Source: Acidobacteriota bacterium
GTDB taxonomy: Bacteria; Acidobacteriota; Holophagae; Holophagales; Holophagaceae
NCBI GenBank assembly: GCA_021794095.1
Contig: JAJYRN010000017.1
Span: 1-58,305 of the forward strand
Length of the DNA: 58,305 bases
Reading direction: 5' to 3'
The position numbers and the translations under genes were made by a program. Positions 9,045 to 17,615 of this stretch are shown piece by piece; the stretch's first letter is position 1; every line of letters starts with the position of its first letter. The notes beneath the pieces are model-generated. The model had not been told where the DNA came from. It did no database searches and saw nothing but the letters and a program-made list of their open reading frames with translations.

Positions 9045-10160
9045 CTACCGCACGGCGGCGGGAAGGACACCGGCCAAGGTGGCCACCTCCTCCGCCAGGG
9101 CTAGGCTGGCGGTGAGCCCCGGCGATTCGATGCCGTACAGGTTCACCAGGCCGGGCACGCCGTGGACGGCTTCCGTCTGGATGACGAAATCGGGGGCGGG
9201 CTCTCCCGGCCCGTGGAGCTTGGGCCGGATGCCCGCGTAGGCGGGCTGCAGCGCTCCGTCGGGCAGCCCCGGCCAGTACGTCCGCACCTCGGCGTAGAAG
9301 CGGTCGGCACGGCGGGGATCCACATCGTAGGACTCGCGCTCGATCCACTCCACGTCCGGCCCGAAGCGGGCCTGGCCCGCCAGATCCAGGGTGAGGTGGA
9401 CACCCAGGGCCCCCTGGCTGGGGATGGGGTACACCAGCCGCGCAAAGGGAGCCTTGCTGGCCAAGCCATAGTAGTTCCCCTTGGAGAGGAACTGCGGGGG
9501 CACCGTCTCCGGCGGCAGGCCGACGAGGCCCCGGGCGACCCGCTGGGCGCCCAGGCCCGCGGCGTTGAACACGCGGTTGGCCCGGAGGCTCATCGGCTCC
9601 TCGCCGCCCACGCGCAGTTCGAGGCCGCTGGCGCCCACGCGGCCGCCCACCACGGGGCTGCGGAGGACCACGGTGGCGCCGTGGGCTTCGGCGTCGAGCC
9701 GGAGGGCCCGCATGAGGCCATGGCTGTCCACGATGCCGGTGGTCGGGGAGTGCAGGGCCGCGGCGCAGCGGAGGTCGGGCTCCAGCTCATGGATGGCGTC
9801 GGCTTCTAGCCACTCCAGGGCCACACCGTTGGCCGCGGCCTTCGCCTGGATCTCCCGCAGGGCCTCCAATTGGTCCGCCTGGGCCACGATAAGCTTGCCG
9901 AGGCGCTGGCAGGCCACGCCGTGCGCTTCGCAGAAGGCGTAGAGAAGGCGGTTGCCAGCCACGCAGGTCCGGGCCTTGAGCGAACCGGCAGCGTAGTAGA
10001 TCCCGGCATGGATGACCTCGCTATTGCGGGAGCTGATGCCCGTGCCGATGCGGTCCTCCGCCTCCAGCACCAGCACCTCCCGGCCCGCCCGGGCCAGGGT
10101 CCGCGCCAAGGCCAGGCCGACGACTCCGGCTCCGATGACGACGCTCTCGACAGGCTCCAT
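9045..10160 (-). CDS. lhgO: FAD-dependent oxidase, L-2-hydroxyglutarate oxidase-like
   Basis: A 371-aa DAO-fold flavoprotein. The dinucleotide-binding motif is near the N-terminus ([17 protein letters not shown]), followed by [14 protein letters not shown], typical of LhgO/YgaF proteins that oxidise L-2-hydroxyglutarate to 2-oxoglutarate, and by [15 protein letters not shown] and a C-terminal [10 protein letters not shown] / [20 protein letters not shown]-contact region. The ATG at 10160 places the Rossmann motif at the start as expected. The thrE-type gene begins 8 bp downstream. The substrate is inferred from family resemblance. Confidence 0.82.
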   Translation of the reverse strand: MEPVESVVIGAGVVGLALARTLARAGREVLVLEAEDRIGTGISSRNSEVIHAGIYYAAGSLKARTCVAGNRLLYAFCEAHGVACQRLGKLIVAQADQLEALREIQAKAAANGVALEWLEADAIHELEPDLRCAAALHSPTTGIVDSHGLMRALRLDAEAHGATVVLRSPVVGGRVGASGLELRVGGEEPMSLRANRVFNAAGLGAQRVARGLVGLPPETVPPQFLSKGNYYGLASKAPFARLVYPIPSQGALGVHLTLDLAGQARFGPDVEWIERESYDVDPRRADRFYAEVRTYWPGLPDGALQPAYAGIRPKLHGPGEPAPDFVIQTEAVHGVPGLVNLYGIESPGLTASLALAEEVATLAGVLPAAVR

Positions 10161-10225
10161 GCAGGCCCCCCGGAGGGCATTATGGCGGGCCAGAGGCGCG
10201 GATGGCCGTCGCCGTCCCCTGTCCT

Positions 10226-10316
10226 TGAGCCACGAAGCCGAGAAGACGGAGAAGAAAGCCATGAATTCTGCTGCTACTTCCGGATTCGTGGTCTTCCTGT
10301 CTTCGTGGTGAATCTT
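10226..10316. repeat. Palindromic intergenic repeat (CCACGAAG...CTTCGTGG type)
   Basis: Between the oxidase and lpxD, CCACGAAG (10230-10237) is inverted as CTTCGTGG (10301-10308), with purine-rich GAAGACGGAGAAG on one side and its pyrimidine counterpart on the other. It has no coding potential. It resembles in style the CACGGAAGA/TCCGTGT repeat at 29810-29912 and could be a dispersed palindrome or a transcription terminator for the converging messages. Confidence 0.5.
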
Positions 10317-10338
10317 TTGTTCTGATGGCCAATGGGCA

Positions 10339-11331
10339 TCAGCCCCTGGCGCGCAGTTGCTTCAGCAGCCTTGGCAGGCGGTTGAGGGCGGCCTGGGATT
10401 CGGTCCATTCGCGGTGGGGGCGGGCGGGGAAGCCGGTGACGAAACTGCCTTCAGGCAGGCTCTTGGCCACCACGCTGTTGCCGCCCACGATGCTGCGGCT
10501 GCCGATCTCGATGTGGCCCACCACGCCCACCTTGCCCGCCAGGGTCACGTAGTCGCCCAGCTTCGTGGAGCCGCTGATGCCGGACTGGCTCACCAGCAGG
10601 CAGTGCTCCCCGATCTGGACGTTGTGGCCGATCTGCACCTGGTTGTCCACCTTGGTGCCGGCGCCGATGCGCGTGGGGCCCAGCACCCCGCGGTCCACGG
10701 TGACGCAGGCGCCCAGTTCCACCTCGTCGCCCACCTCCACCCAGCCCACCTGGGGCACCTTGCGGTGGCGGCCATCCACCAGGACATAGCCATAGCCATC
10801 GCTCCCAAGCACCGTGTTGGCGTGGATCCGCACATGGCGGCCCAGCCGGGTGCGGCGGTAGAGCACCACGCCGGAGAACAGCTCGCAGCCCTCGCCCACC
10901 TGGCAGTCATCCCCGACATGGACCCCGGGGTGCAGCACACAGCCCGCGCCCAGGACCGACCGGGCCCCCACGGTGGCACCGGGGGCGACGCGGCAGCCCG
11001 GGCCGAGGGTGGCCGTGAGATGCACGGGGCTTCCCCCCCAGTCCGGTTCGGGCTCCGGGTGCAGCCACCCGATGGCCTGGGCGAAGGCCCAGTAGGGATT
11101 CGTCACCTGGAGCACCGGTCGGTCGCCCAGGTCGGTGGAAGGATCCACGAGGATCAGACCGGCTTCGCTGGTCCGGGCTTTGGGGGCGTACTTGGGGTTG
11201 GCCAGGAATGAAACCGATCCCGGCCCCGCCTCATCCAGAGGGCGGACTTCGGAAATGGGCCGATCCGGGGGACAATGCTCCAGTTCGCCCCCCAGCCTCG
11301 TGGCCAGGTCCTGGGCGGTGATTGTCGGCAT
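10339..11331 (-). CDS. lpxD: UDP-3-O-acylglucosamine N-acyltransferase
   Basis: A 330-aa enzyme of lipid A synthesis; it adds the second hydroxyacyl chain to UDP-3-O-acylglucosamine using acyl-ACP. An N-terminal uridine-binding domain (about residues 1-100, [23 protein letters not shown]) precedes a left-handed beta-helix of hexapeptide repeats with the catalytic-His segment [12 protein letters not shown]. The last helix reads [13 protein letters not shown]. Length is normal for the family. It is divergent from lgt. Its presence supports a diderm, LPS-type outer membrane. Confidence 0.96.
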   Translation of the reverse strand: MPTITAQDLATRLGGELEHCPPDRPISEVRPLDEAGPGSVSFLANPKYAPKARTSEAGLILVDPSTDLGDRPVLQVTNPYWAFAQAIGWLHPEPEPDWGGSPVHLTATLGPGCRVAPGATVGARSVLGAGCVLHPGVHVGDDCQVGEGCELFSGVVLYRRTRLGRHVRIHANTVLGSDGYGYVLVDGRHRKVPQVGWVEVGDEVELGACVTVDRGVLGPTRIGAGTKVDNQVQIGHNVQIGEHCLLVSQSGISGSTKLGDYVTLAGKVGVVGHIEIGSRSIVGGNSVVAKSLPEGSFVTGFPARPHREWTESQAALNRLPRLLKQLRARG

Positions 11332-11345
11332 GGCGGCCTCCTCGT

Positions 11346-11387
11346 TCGTCTTCCGTCTCCAGTCTCCGGCCTCCAGCCCTCCGTCTC
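11346..11387. repeat. Degenerate heptanucleotide repeat (six CCGTCTC-like units)
   Basis: Six consecutive 7-mers resembling CCGTCTC, CAGTCTC and CGGCCTC fill the lpxD-lgt intergenic gap. The strand bias is extreme (pyrimidines on plus). It leaves lgt without a visible Shine-Dalgarno sequence. Confidence 0.6.
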
Positions 11388-11409
11388 AACCTTCCTTCCT
11401 GGATTTCTG

Positions 11410-12228
11410 ATGCATCCCATCCTCTTTCAAATCGGCTCGTTCCCCGTAGGCACCTACGGCCTTCTGCTGGCCCTGGGCTTTTTCGGCGGTACGGCGCTGG
11501 CGCAGCGGCAGGGGAAGCTCGACGGGCTGAAGCCCGCGGCGATCACGGATCTGGCCATCGCTATCCTGGTGGCGGCCATCCTGGGCTCCAAGCTGCTGAT
11601 GATCCTGGTGGGCCTCTTCACCCCGGCCGGTCAGGACGGAGCCATGGCCTTCCGCGACATCTTCACGATGTCCACCCTGCGGGCCGGGGGCGCCATCCAT
11701 GGGGGCATCATCGCCGCCACCCTGGTGTTTTTCTGGAAGCTGCGGAAGGGCCAGGGCCTGCCCCTCCGGGTGACCGGCGACGCCCTGGTGCCCGGCGTGG
11801 CCCTGGGCCAGGCCATCGGCCGCCTGGGCTGTTTCTCCGCCGGCTGCTGCTACGGCACCGAAACGCATCTGCCCTGGGCTGTCACCTTCACCAATCCCGT
11901 GGCCCAGGCGTTCAGCGGCACGCCGCTGGATGTGCCGCTCCATCCCGTCCAGCTCTACAACTGTTTCGAGAACCTCCTCGTCATGACCATCCTTCTGATC
12001 GCCCGCAAGCGCCGCGGCTTCGAGGGTCAGATTTTCGCCCTCTACTTCATGGTGGAGGGCCTCGGCCGCATCATCACCGAAACCTGGCGCGGGGACGGGG
12101 ACCGGGGAACCGGCTGGCTGGGCTGGGCCTGGCTGAGCACCGGACGGGCCACGGGCCTCGCCTTCATGCTGCTGGGCGCTGGCCTCTGGCTGGCCTGGAG
12201 CCGCCGGCGTCCCGCGGTGGCTCAGTGA
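11410..12228 (+). CDS. lgt: Prolipoprotein diacylglyceryl transferase
   Basis: A 272-aa inner-membrane enzyme that transfers diacylglycerol from phosphatidylglycerol to the lipobox cysteine of prolipoproteins. It has about seven hydrophobic segments, the conserved GAIHGGIIAA stretch and the Lgt signature region IGRLGCFSAGCCYGTE, then HPVQLYNCFENL. The ATG at 11410 gives the typical short periplasmic start (MHPILFQIGSFPVGTYGLL). No Shine-Dalgarno is seen upstream. The stop overlaps the GTG start of the next gene, implying translational coupling. Confidence 0.96.
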   Translation: MHPILFQIGSFPVGTYGLLLALGFFGGTALAQRQGKLDGLKPAAITDLAIAILVAAILGSKLLMILVGLFTPAGQDGAMAFRDIFTMSTLRAGGAIHGGIIAATLVFFWKLRKGQGLPLRVTGDALVPGVALGQAIGRLGCFSAGCCYGTETHLPWAVTFTNPVAQAFSGTPLDVPLHPVQLYNCFENLLVMTILLIARKRRGFEGQIFALYFMVEGLGRIITETWRGDGDRGTGWLGWAWLSTGRATGLAFMLLGAGLWLAWSRRRPAVAQ

Positions 12229-13202
12229 CACGCATCCGCATCGAGGCCGATGCCCCCCGTCTGGACCGATTCCTGGCCGATCTCTATCCGGAGGTGCCCC
12301 GGGCCCGCTGGGATGCCCACATCCGCACCGGGGGCGTGACCGTGAACGGCGCGCCGGTTTCCAAGGGCGGTGTCCGCCTGCGGAGTGGCGACGACGTGGA
12401 GACGGACCTCCCCACGCCGCCGCCCCCCGCCGCCCATCTGGAGCCGGAGGCCCTGGATCTGCCCACCCTCTACGAGGACAGCCTCCTGTGGATCGTGGAC
12501 AAGCCGGCCGGCATGGTCGTGCATCCCGGTCCCGGCCATCCGGGCGGCACCGTGGTGAATGCCCTGCTGCACCGCCTGCGGGCGCCCGCCACGGAGGCCG
12601 AGGCGCCGGGTGAATTCGAGGAGGACGCGGAGGAATTGGCCACGGGCTGGCCGGGTCTCGTCCACCGGCTGGACCGTTACACCACCGGCTGCCTCTGCCT
12701 GGCCAAGACCCAGGAGGCGCAGCGCGCGCTCCAGGGCCAGTTCAAGGCCCGCACGGTGGAGAAGCGCTACCTGGCGCTGGTGCGCCACTCCCCCAAGCTG
12801 CCTCAGCTGGGCTCGCTGCTGGTGGATGCGCCCATCGCGCGCCACAAGCACGACCGCCTGCGGATGGTGGTGGCCGAGGGCGGGCGTTCCGCGCAGACCC
12901 GCATCCGCGTGCTGGCCCGGACGCCCAGCGTGGCGCTGGTGGAGTGCGAACTCCTCACCGGCCGCACCCACCAGATCCGTGTCCACCTGGCCCATCTGCG
13001 GGCGCCCCTCCTGGGTGATCCACTCTACGGCGGGCCTGCCCGCTGGCTCGGCGCCGAGGGCCAGGCCCTGCTCCTGCCCCATCCGGCGCTCCATGCCTGG
13101 AAATTGGCGGTGGACCACCCCGATACGGGCGCACGCATCCAGGTGGAAGCGCCGATTCCCGAGGTCTTCAGCGCCCTGGCGAGCGCCCTGGCCTTGAACT
13201 AG
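12225..13202 (+). CDS. RluD-family 23S rRNA pseudouridine synthase
   Basis: A 325-aa RNA-modifying enzyme with an S4 RNA-binding domain (about residues 1-70, DRFLADLYPEVPRARWDAHI) and the RluA catalytic domain. The catalytic aspartate is in LVHRLDRYTTGCL, followed by the family motifs VEKRYLALV and LTGRTHQIRVHLAHL. The GTG at 12225 is chosen because it overlaps the lgt stop and opens directly at the S4 domain. An acidic insertion (EAEAPGEFEEDAEELA) precedes the HRLD motif. Exact target uridines cannot be told from sequence. Confidence 0.92.
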   Translation: MTRIRIEADAPRLDRFLADLYPEVPRARWDAHIRTGGVTVNGAPVSKGGVRLRSGDDVETDLPTPPPPAAHLEPEALDLPTLYEDSLLWIVDKPAGMVVHPGPGHPGGTVVNALLHRLRAPATEAEAPGEFEEDAEELATGWPGLVHRLDRYTTGCLCLAKTQEAQRALQGQFKARTVEKRYLALVRHSPKLPQLGSLLVDAPIARHKHDRLRMVVAEGGRSAQTRIRVLARTPSVALVECELLTGRTHQIRVHLAHLRAPLLGDPLYGGPARWLGAEGQALLLPHPALHAWKLAVDHPDTGARIQVEAPIPEVFSALASALALN

Positions 13203-13244
13203 GGCCCGCACCGGCGCATCCTTCGGGCAAACCCCGAGGTTGCC

Positions 13245-13724
13245 ATGTCCCCTGCGGCACTGCTCCTGCTCGAGCCTCCCACGGACTGGAGTGCCTGGTT
13301 CCTGGCCCACCCCCACTTGCCCGGCCTGGTCTTCGCCATCACCTGCCTCCTGCTGCTCCTGCTCGTGGGGCTGCCCCGCCTCCAGTCCTGGAAACGCGGG
13401 CGCCACCGCCCCGTGCTCAGTCCCACCCAGCTAGAGGAGCTGCTGCTGGGCCCCGGCGCCCTGGTGCTGGATCTCCGGGGGCCTGGGGCCTTCAAACTGG
13501 GGCATATCCGGGGCAGCTTGAGCCTCACGTGGGCGGAATTCGAAACCCGCTTCCGGACCCCGGATCCCATGGCCCGGCGGGCCCTCGTGCTGGTGGACGA
13601 GACGGATGAAGTCTCCCATCACGCCTATGACCTGCTGCTGTCCCGGCAGTTCCAGTGGATCTACGTGCTCAAGGGCGGGATGCGCGCCTGGCGCCGTCAA
13701 GGCCTGCCGCTGGCTAAAATCTGA
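13245..13724 (+). CDS. Membrane-anchored rhodanese-like protein lacking the catalytic Cys
   Basis: 159 aa. One hydrophobic segment (about residues 27-43, GLVFAITCLLLLLLVGL) is followed by a rhodanese fold (VLDLRGPGAFKLGHIRGSL, then YVLKGGMRAWRRQGLPL). At the active-site loop the sequence is VLVDETDEVSHHAYD: an aspartate occupies the position of the sulfur-carrying cysteine, so sulfurtransferase activity is unlikely. It follows the pseudouridine synthase by 42 bp on the same strand and is convergent with the permease gene, the stops being adjacent. Confidence 0.85.
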   Translation: MSPAALLLLEPPTDWSAWFLAHPHLPGLVFAITCLLLLLLVGLPRLQSWKRGRHRPVLSPTQLEELLLGPGALVLDLRGPGAFKLGHIRGSLSLTWAEFETRFRTPDPMARRALVLVDETDEVSHHAYDLLLSRQFQWIYVLKGGMRAWRRQGLPLAKI

Positions 13725-14942
13725 TCAGCCTTCTATCACCGGTTCGGGGACGCCCCAGCGGTTCCAGCGCAGCAGGAGCAGCAGCCCGGGAATGGCCGCC
13801 ACGGCGCAGAAGAGGAAGTAGCCGGACCAGCCCAGGTGCTCCGCCAGCGCCCCCATGGGCGCGGCCAGGAAGCTGCGGCTGAGGGCCATCAGGCTGGTGA
13901 GCAGGGCGTACTGGGTGCCCGTGAACCGCTTGTCGCACTGGCCCATGAGGAACGCCGCGAACGCCGCGCCGCCCATGCCGTAGGCCAGGTTCTCCAGGGC
14001 CAGGGCGCCCACCAGCATCCCGAGCCGCGGGCCCACCCGCGACAGGGCCCAGAAGGCCAGGATGGATCCCGCCTGCACGAACCCGAACAGCCACAGCGCC
14101 CGGCGCAAGCTCAGCTTCAGCAGGAGCCAGCCGCCCACCAGCCCCCCCACGATGATGAAGGTGATGCCCACGGTCTTGGTGGTGGCGCCGATCACCGTGA
14201 GGCTGAACCCCATGCCGCGGATCAGGAAGGGCGTGGTCATGGCGTCCGCCAACTGGTCGCCCACCTTGTAGAGCACGCAGAAGGCCAGAATCTCGAGAAA
14301 ACCGGGCCGGGCGAAGAACTCCCGGAGGGGCTCCACGACGGCGGCCCGGAGGGTCTGGGGCGCCACCGCCCGGTCATCGGTATTGTCGGCGAGCAGCGTG
14401 CCGAGGGTCGAGGCGAGCATGAGCGCGGCCATGGCCAGGTAGGTCAGGCGCCAGCCCACCCGGTCCGCCAGGATCAGCGCGCCCGCGCCGCTCACGAGCA
14501 TGGCCAGGCGGTAGGCCCCGATGTGGATGGAATTGCCCAGGCCCAGGAAGCGGGGCGGCAGCACCTCCGCCCGCCAGGCATCCGTGGCGGTGTCCTGGCT
14601 GGCGCTGGCGAAGGCCACGCCCACGGAGAGGATCGCCACCCGGACGAGGGAGATGCGCGGGTCGGACAGGGCCAGGGCCACCAGGCAGACCGCCAGGGCC
14701 GCCTGCGTGATGAGCATCCAGCCCCGGCGCCGGCCCAGGAGGGGCGGCACATAGCGGTCCAGCACCGGCGCCCACAGGAACTTCAGCGAATAGGGCAGCG
14801 TCACCAGGGAAAAGAAGCCGATTGCCTCCAGGCCCAGTCCGTCCTTCGTGAGCCAGGCCTTCAGCGTGGCGCCCGTGAGGTAGAGCGGCAGCCCCGAGGC
14901 GAAGCCAAGCAGGATCAGAGCGGATAGGCGGCGGGGCGGCAT
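13725..14942 (-). CDS. AmpG-like MFS permease
   Basis: A 405-aa major-facilitator protein with about 12 hydrophobic segments. The start (RLSALILLGFASGLPLYLTG, then LKAWLTKDGLGLEAIGFFSLV and LKFLWAPVLDRY) is typical of AmpG muropeptide permeases. That would fit peptidoglycan recycling together with the NagZ-like enzyme at 2222-3238. The ATG at 14942 is preferred over an upstream TTG. Substrate is inferred from family resemblance only. Confidence 0.85.
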   Translation of the reverse strand: MPPRRLSALILLGFASGLPLYLTGATLKAWLTKDGLGLEAIGFFSLVTLPYSLKFLWAPVLDRYVPPLLGRRRGWMLITQAALAVCLVALALSDPRISLVRVAILSVGVAFASASQDTATDAWRAEVLPPRFLGLGNSIHIGAYRLAMLVSGAGALILADRVGWRLTYLAMAALMLASTLGTLLADNTDDRAVAPQTLRAAVVEPLREFFARPGFLEILAFCVLYKVGDQLADAMTTPFLIRGMGFSLTVIGATTKTVGITFIIVGGLVGGWLLLKLSLRRALWLFGFVQAGSILAFWALSRVGPRLGMLVGALALENLAYGMGGAAFAAFLMGQCDKRFTGTQYALLTSLMALSRSFLAAPMGALAEHLGWSGYFLFCAVAAIPGLLLLLRWNRWGVPEPVIEG

Positions 14943-15015
14943 GAGTGATGGTAGCGGGAACAAGCCATCAGACCCGCCCCCGCACCGCGTTCCATGAAAG
15001 CGCGGTGCGCCACGC

Positions 15016-15132
15016 GCGCGGGGGTCCGGGGGTGTGCGCGCAGCACAGGAGGGGGGCCCCGGAAAGCCAAGAGCCTAAGCGAGGCACGGCTCCGCCGGGT
15101 CGAGCGCGGGGGTCCGGGGGTGTGCGCGCAGC
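15016..15132. repeat. Two identical 29-bp direct repeats
   Basis: The same 29-bp sequence (begins GCGCGGGGGTCC, ends GTGTGCGCGCAGC) occurs at 15016-15044 and 15104-15132, 88 bp apart, in the gap between acs and the permease. The intervening sequence has no gene. It could be a small dispersed repeat. Confidence 0.75.
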
Positions 15133-15151
15133 GCGTGACCCCCGGAGAACA

Positions 15152-17083
15152 TTAATCCGCGAGCGTGCTCAGATCCCCCGGATCCTGCCCCAGGGCCCAG
15201 GCCTTGAGGGCCCGGCGCACGATCTTGCCGGAACGGGTCTTGGGCAGACTCGCCCGGATCTCGATGTCGGCGGGGGTGGCGATGCCGCCCAGATCCTCGC
15301 GGACATGGTCCTTGAGGCTGGCGATGAGCCCCGGGCCTGCGGCGTACCCCGGCTTCACCACCACGAAGGCCTTGATGCTTTCACCCTTGATGGGATCGGG
15401 GATCCCCACCACGGCGCTCTCGGCCACGGCCGGGTGGCGGATGAGCGACCCTTCCACATCCGCGGTGCCGATGCGATGGCCGGCCACGTTCAGCACATCG
15501 TCGGCCCGGCCCAGCACCGCCACGTAGCCATCGGCGTCCCTCACCGCCACGTCGCCAGCACTGTAGCAGCCGGGAATGTCGCGCCAGTAATCCTCATAGC
15601 GCTGCGGATCGTTCCATACGGTGCGGAGCATGTAGGGCAGAGGGGCCTTGATGACCAGCAGGCCGCCCTGGCCATCGGGCACCGGCGATCCATCGCGGTT
15701 CACCACGGCGAGCTTCACCCCCGGCAGCGGCTTGCCCGCCTTGCCGGGCCGGGCCTCGAAGGTGGGCAGGGTGCCGATGACGGGCCCCGCGATCTCCGTC
15801 TGCCACCAGTTGTCCACCACCATGCCGTTGCCCTGGCCTACGAGGTGCTTCTGGGCCCAGCGGTGGGCTTCGGGGTTAAGCGGTTCACCCGCGCAGGCCA
15901 TGAGGCGCAGCTTGGAGAGATCGAACTTCCCGGGGGCTTCGGCGCCGTGGCTCATCCACATGCGGACCGCCGTGGGGGCCGTGAACATCACGTTCACGCC
16001 GAAGCGCTCACAGAGCTCCCAGGTGACCTCCGGGCTCGGGTAGTCCGGCGCGCCCTCGCGGCAGAGCACCGTGGCGCCGATGCTCAGCGGCCCATAGACG
16101 ATGAAGCTGTGACCCACGATCCAGCCGATGTCGGAGGTGCTCCAGTAGATATCGCGCTCCTGGATCTGGAAGAAGGCCTTGGCCAGGTAGTTCACGCCCA
16201 CCAGATAGCCGCCCGTGGCGTGGACGACGCCCTTGGGTTTCCCGGTGGTGCCGCTGGTGTAGAGGATGAAGAGCGGGTGCTCGGCGTCCACCATCTCCGG
16301 CTCGCAGTGGATCTCGCGGCCCCGCTGGATATCGTAGAAGTCCTTTTCCCGTTCGCTCTCGAACTTGAAGGGGGCGTCCCCGGGGCGGGAGCCGCGGCGG
16401 TGGACGATGATGTGCTCGACGAGGGTGAGATCCCGCACCGCCTCGTCCACGATGGGCTTCAGGGAAATGGCCTTACCGCGCCGGTAGGTGAAGTCGGAAC
16501 ACACCACCACCTTGGCTCCCGCGTCCTCGATGCGGGCCTTGAGGGCCTGCACGCCCATCCCCGCGTAGACCACGCTGTGGATGGCGCCGATGCGGGCGCA
16601 GGCCAGCATGGAGACGATGCCTTCCGGCGTCAGTGGCATATAAAGGATGACGCGGTCGCCCGATCGGACCCCGAGGCGCTTCAAGGTGTTGGCGAAGCGG
16701 TTCATCTCCCGGTAGAGCCGGCTATAGGTGTAGGTCCGCTCCTCGCCGTCCTCGCCCACCCAGATGACGGCTGCCTTGTTCCGCCGGTCGCTGTGCACAT
16801 GGCGGTCAATGCAGTTCACTGTGGCGTTCAGCTTTCCGCCCAGGAACCAGGCGTGGTTGGGCACTTCGAAGCGGAACGTTTCGGTCCAGGGCGTGGCCCA
16901 GTCCAGGGCCTTGGCCTTTTCCGCCCAGAAGGCCGCGGGATCTTCCTCCGCCAGCGCCCGTTCCACCTCGTAGTTGATGGCGGCCTCCTTGGCGAGCCAG
17001 CCCCGCATGGGGATCGCCGCCTCGCCCTTCTGGAGGGCCTGGATGGTGGCCTGCTGGGTGAGGCTGATGTCCACATCGCTCAT
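15152..17083 (-). CDS. acs: Acetyl-CoA synthetase
   Basis: A 643-aa AMP-forming enzyme that activates acetate to acetyl-CoA through acetyl-AMP. It has the N-terminal ACAS domain (AFWAEKAKALDW...FLGGKLNATVNCIDRHV), the P-loop-like YTSGTTGKPKG, the adenylate-binding VDNWWQTEIAG and the C-terminal KTRSGKIVRR, whose lysine is the site acetylated to inactivate Acs in other bacteria. The ATG at 17083 gives the usual length. It is monocistronic by spacing; the 99-bp hairpin repeats lie upstream of it. Confidence 0.97.
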   Translation of the reverse strand: MSDVDISLTQQATIQALQKGEAAIPMRGWLAKEAAINYEVERALAEEDPAAFWAEKAKALDWATPWTETFRFEVPNHAWFLGGKLNATVNCIDRHVHSDRRNKAAVIWVGEDGEERTYTYSRLYREMNRFANTLKRLGVRSGDRVILYMPLTPEGIVSMLACARIGAIHSVVYAGMGVQALKARIEDAGAKVVVCSDFTYRRGKAISLKPIVDEAVRDLTLVEHIIVHRRGSRPGDAPFKFESEREKDFYDIQRGREIHCEPEMVDAEHPLFILYTSGTTGKPKGVVHATGGYLVGVNYLAKAFFQIQERDIYWSTSDIGWIVGHSFIVYGPLSIGATVLCREGAPDYPSPEVTWELCERFGVNVMFTAPTAVRMWMSHGAEAPGKFDLSKLRLMACAGEPLNPEAHRWAQKHLVGQGNGMVVDNWWQTEIAGPVIGTLPTFEARPGKAGKPLPGVKLAVVNRDGSPVPDGQGGLLVIKAPLPYMLRTVWNDPQRYEDYWRDIPGCYSAGDVAVRDADGYVAVLGRADDVLNVAGHRIGTADVEGSLIRHPAVAESAVVGIPDPIKGESIKAFVVVKPGYAAGPGLIASLKDHVREDLGGIATPADIEIRASLPKTRSGKIVRRALKAWALGQDPGDLSTLAD

Positions 17084-17180
17084 GGCGGACTCCTCGTAAC
17101 ACTGGGTATGGATGGCTCGGGTTGGGAGGGAAGGTAGCACGGGCATGGCATCCTTGGGCCGACAAGATTTCGATCGAAGG

Positions 17181-17402
17181 CGGTCCCCCCTCGTTCAGGC
17201 CAGACGCGGTGCCCCGGCTTGGCCGGGACACGGCGTGGGGGTGCACGAGGGGGGACATCGCGAGCCGGAGGCGAGCAGGCGGTCCCCCCTCGTTCAGGTC
17301 AGACGCGGTGCCCCGGCTTGGCCGGGACACGGCGTGGGGGTGCACGAGGGGGGACATCGCGAGCCAGAGGCGAGCAGGCGGTCCCCCCTCGTTCAGGTCA
17401 GA
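17181..17402. repeat. Tandem 99-bp hairpin repeat, 2.25 copies
   Basis: Units at 17181-17279 and 17280-17378 differ at only two positions; a third begins at 17379 and stops at 17402 where the truncated reading frame on the minus strand ends. Each unit holds a perfect 12-bp inverted repeat (GTCCCCCCTCGT at 17183-17194 against 17245-17256 in unit 1) and an inner CCCGGC-TTG-GCCGGG stem. About 75 nt can therefore fold into a nested hairpin. A deleted version lies at 28167-28220. Confidence 0.9.
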
Positions 17403-17615
17403 TCAGCGCCGGGCCTTGCCCGTGACCCGCTCGAGGGCGCTGTGGAGGAGGAGGGCGCCCTCCACCAGCGCATGGTTCATGGGCACGGCATAGGGCCAGC
17501 CCTCGGCATCCACCGTGGCCAGCACACCCCACTCCGCTTTCTCCAGGATGGCCAGGGCTTCGACTTCATCCAGGGCCCGATCCCGGCGCCGGATGGGGTG
17601 GCTGGGTACGCTCAT
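17403..17615 (-). pseudogene. Truncated pyridoxamine 5'-phosphate oxidase-like protein
   Basis: A 70-aa product beginning MSVPSHPIRRRDRALDEVEA, then LAILEKAEWGVLATVDAEGWPYAVPMN, the N-terminal split-barrel of the FMN-binding PNPOx/NimA-like family (usually about 150 aa). The frame turns unrelated after LLLHSALE and stops exactly where the 99-bp hairpin repeat begins, so the C-terminal half, including much of the flavin site, is missing. ATG overlaps the mutS stop (ATGA), so it was translationally coupled. Probably non-functional. Confidence 0.72.

Noticed and set aside
17181-17402. CRISPR array
   Set aside because: Only two full units, 99-bp period with no unique spacers; the whole unit is repeated. 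No cas gene nearby.
17181-17402. Integron attC sites
   Set aside because: Hairpin-rich, but units are head-to-tail without cassette genes and no integrase is present; no recognisable attC core (RYYYAAC).
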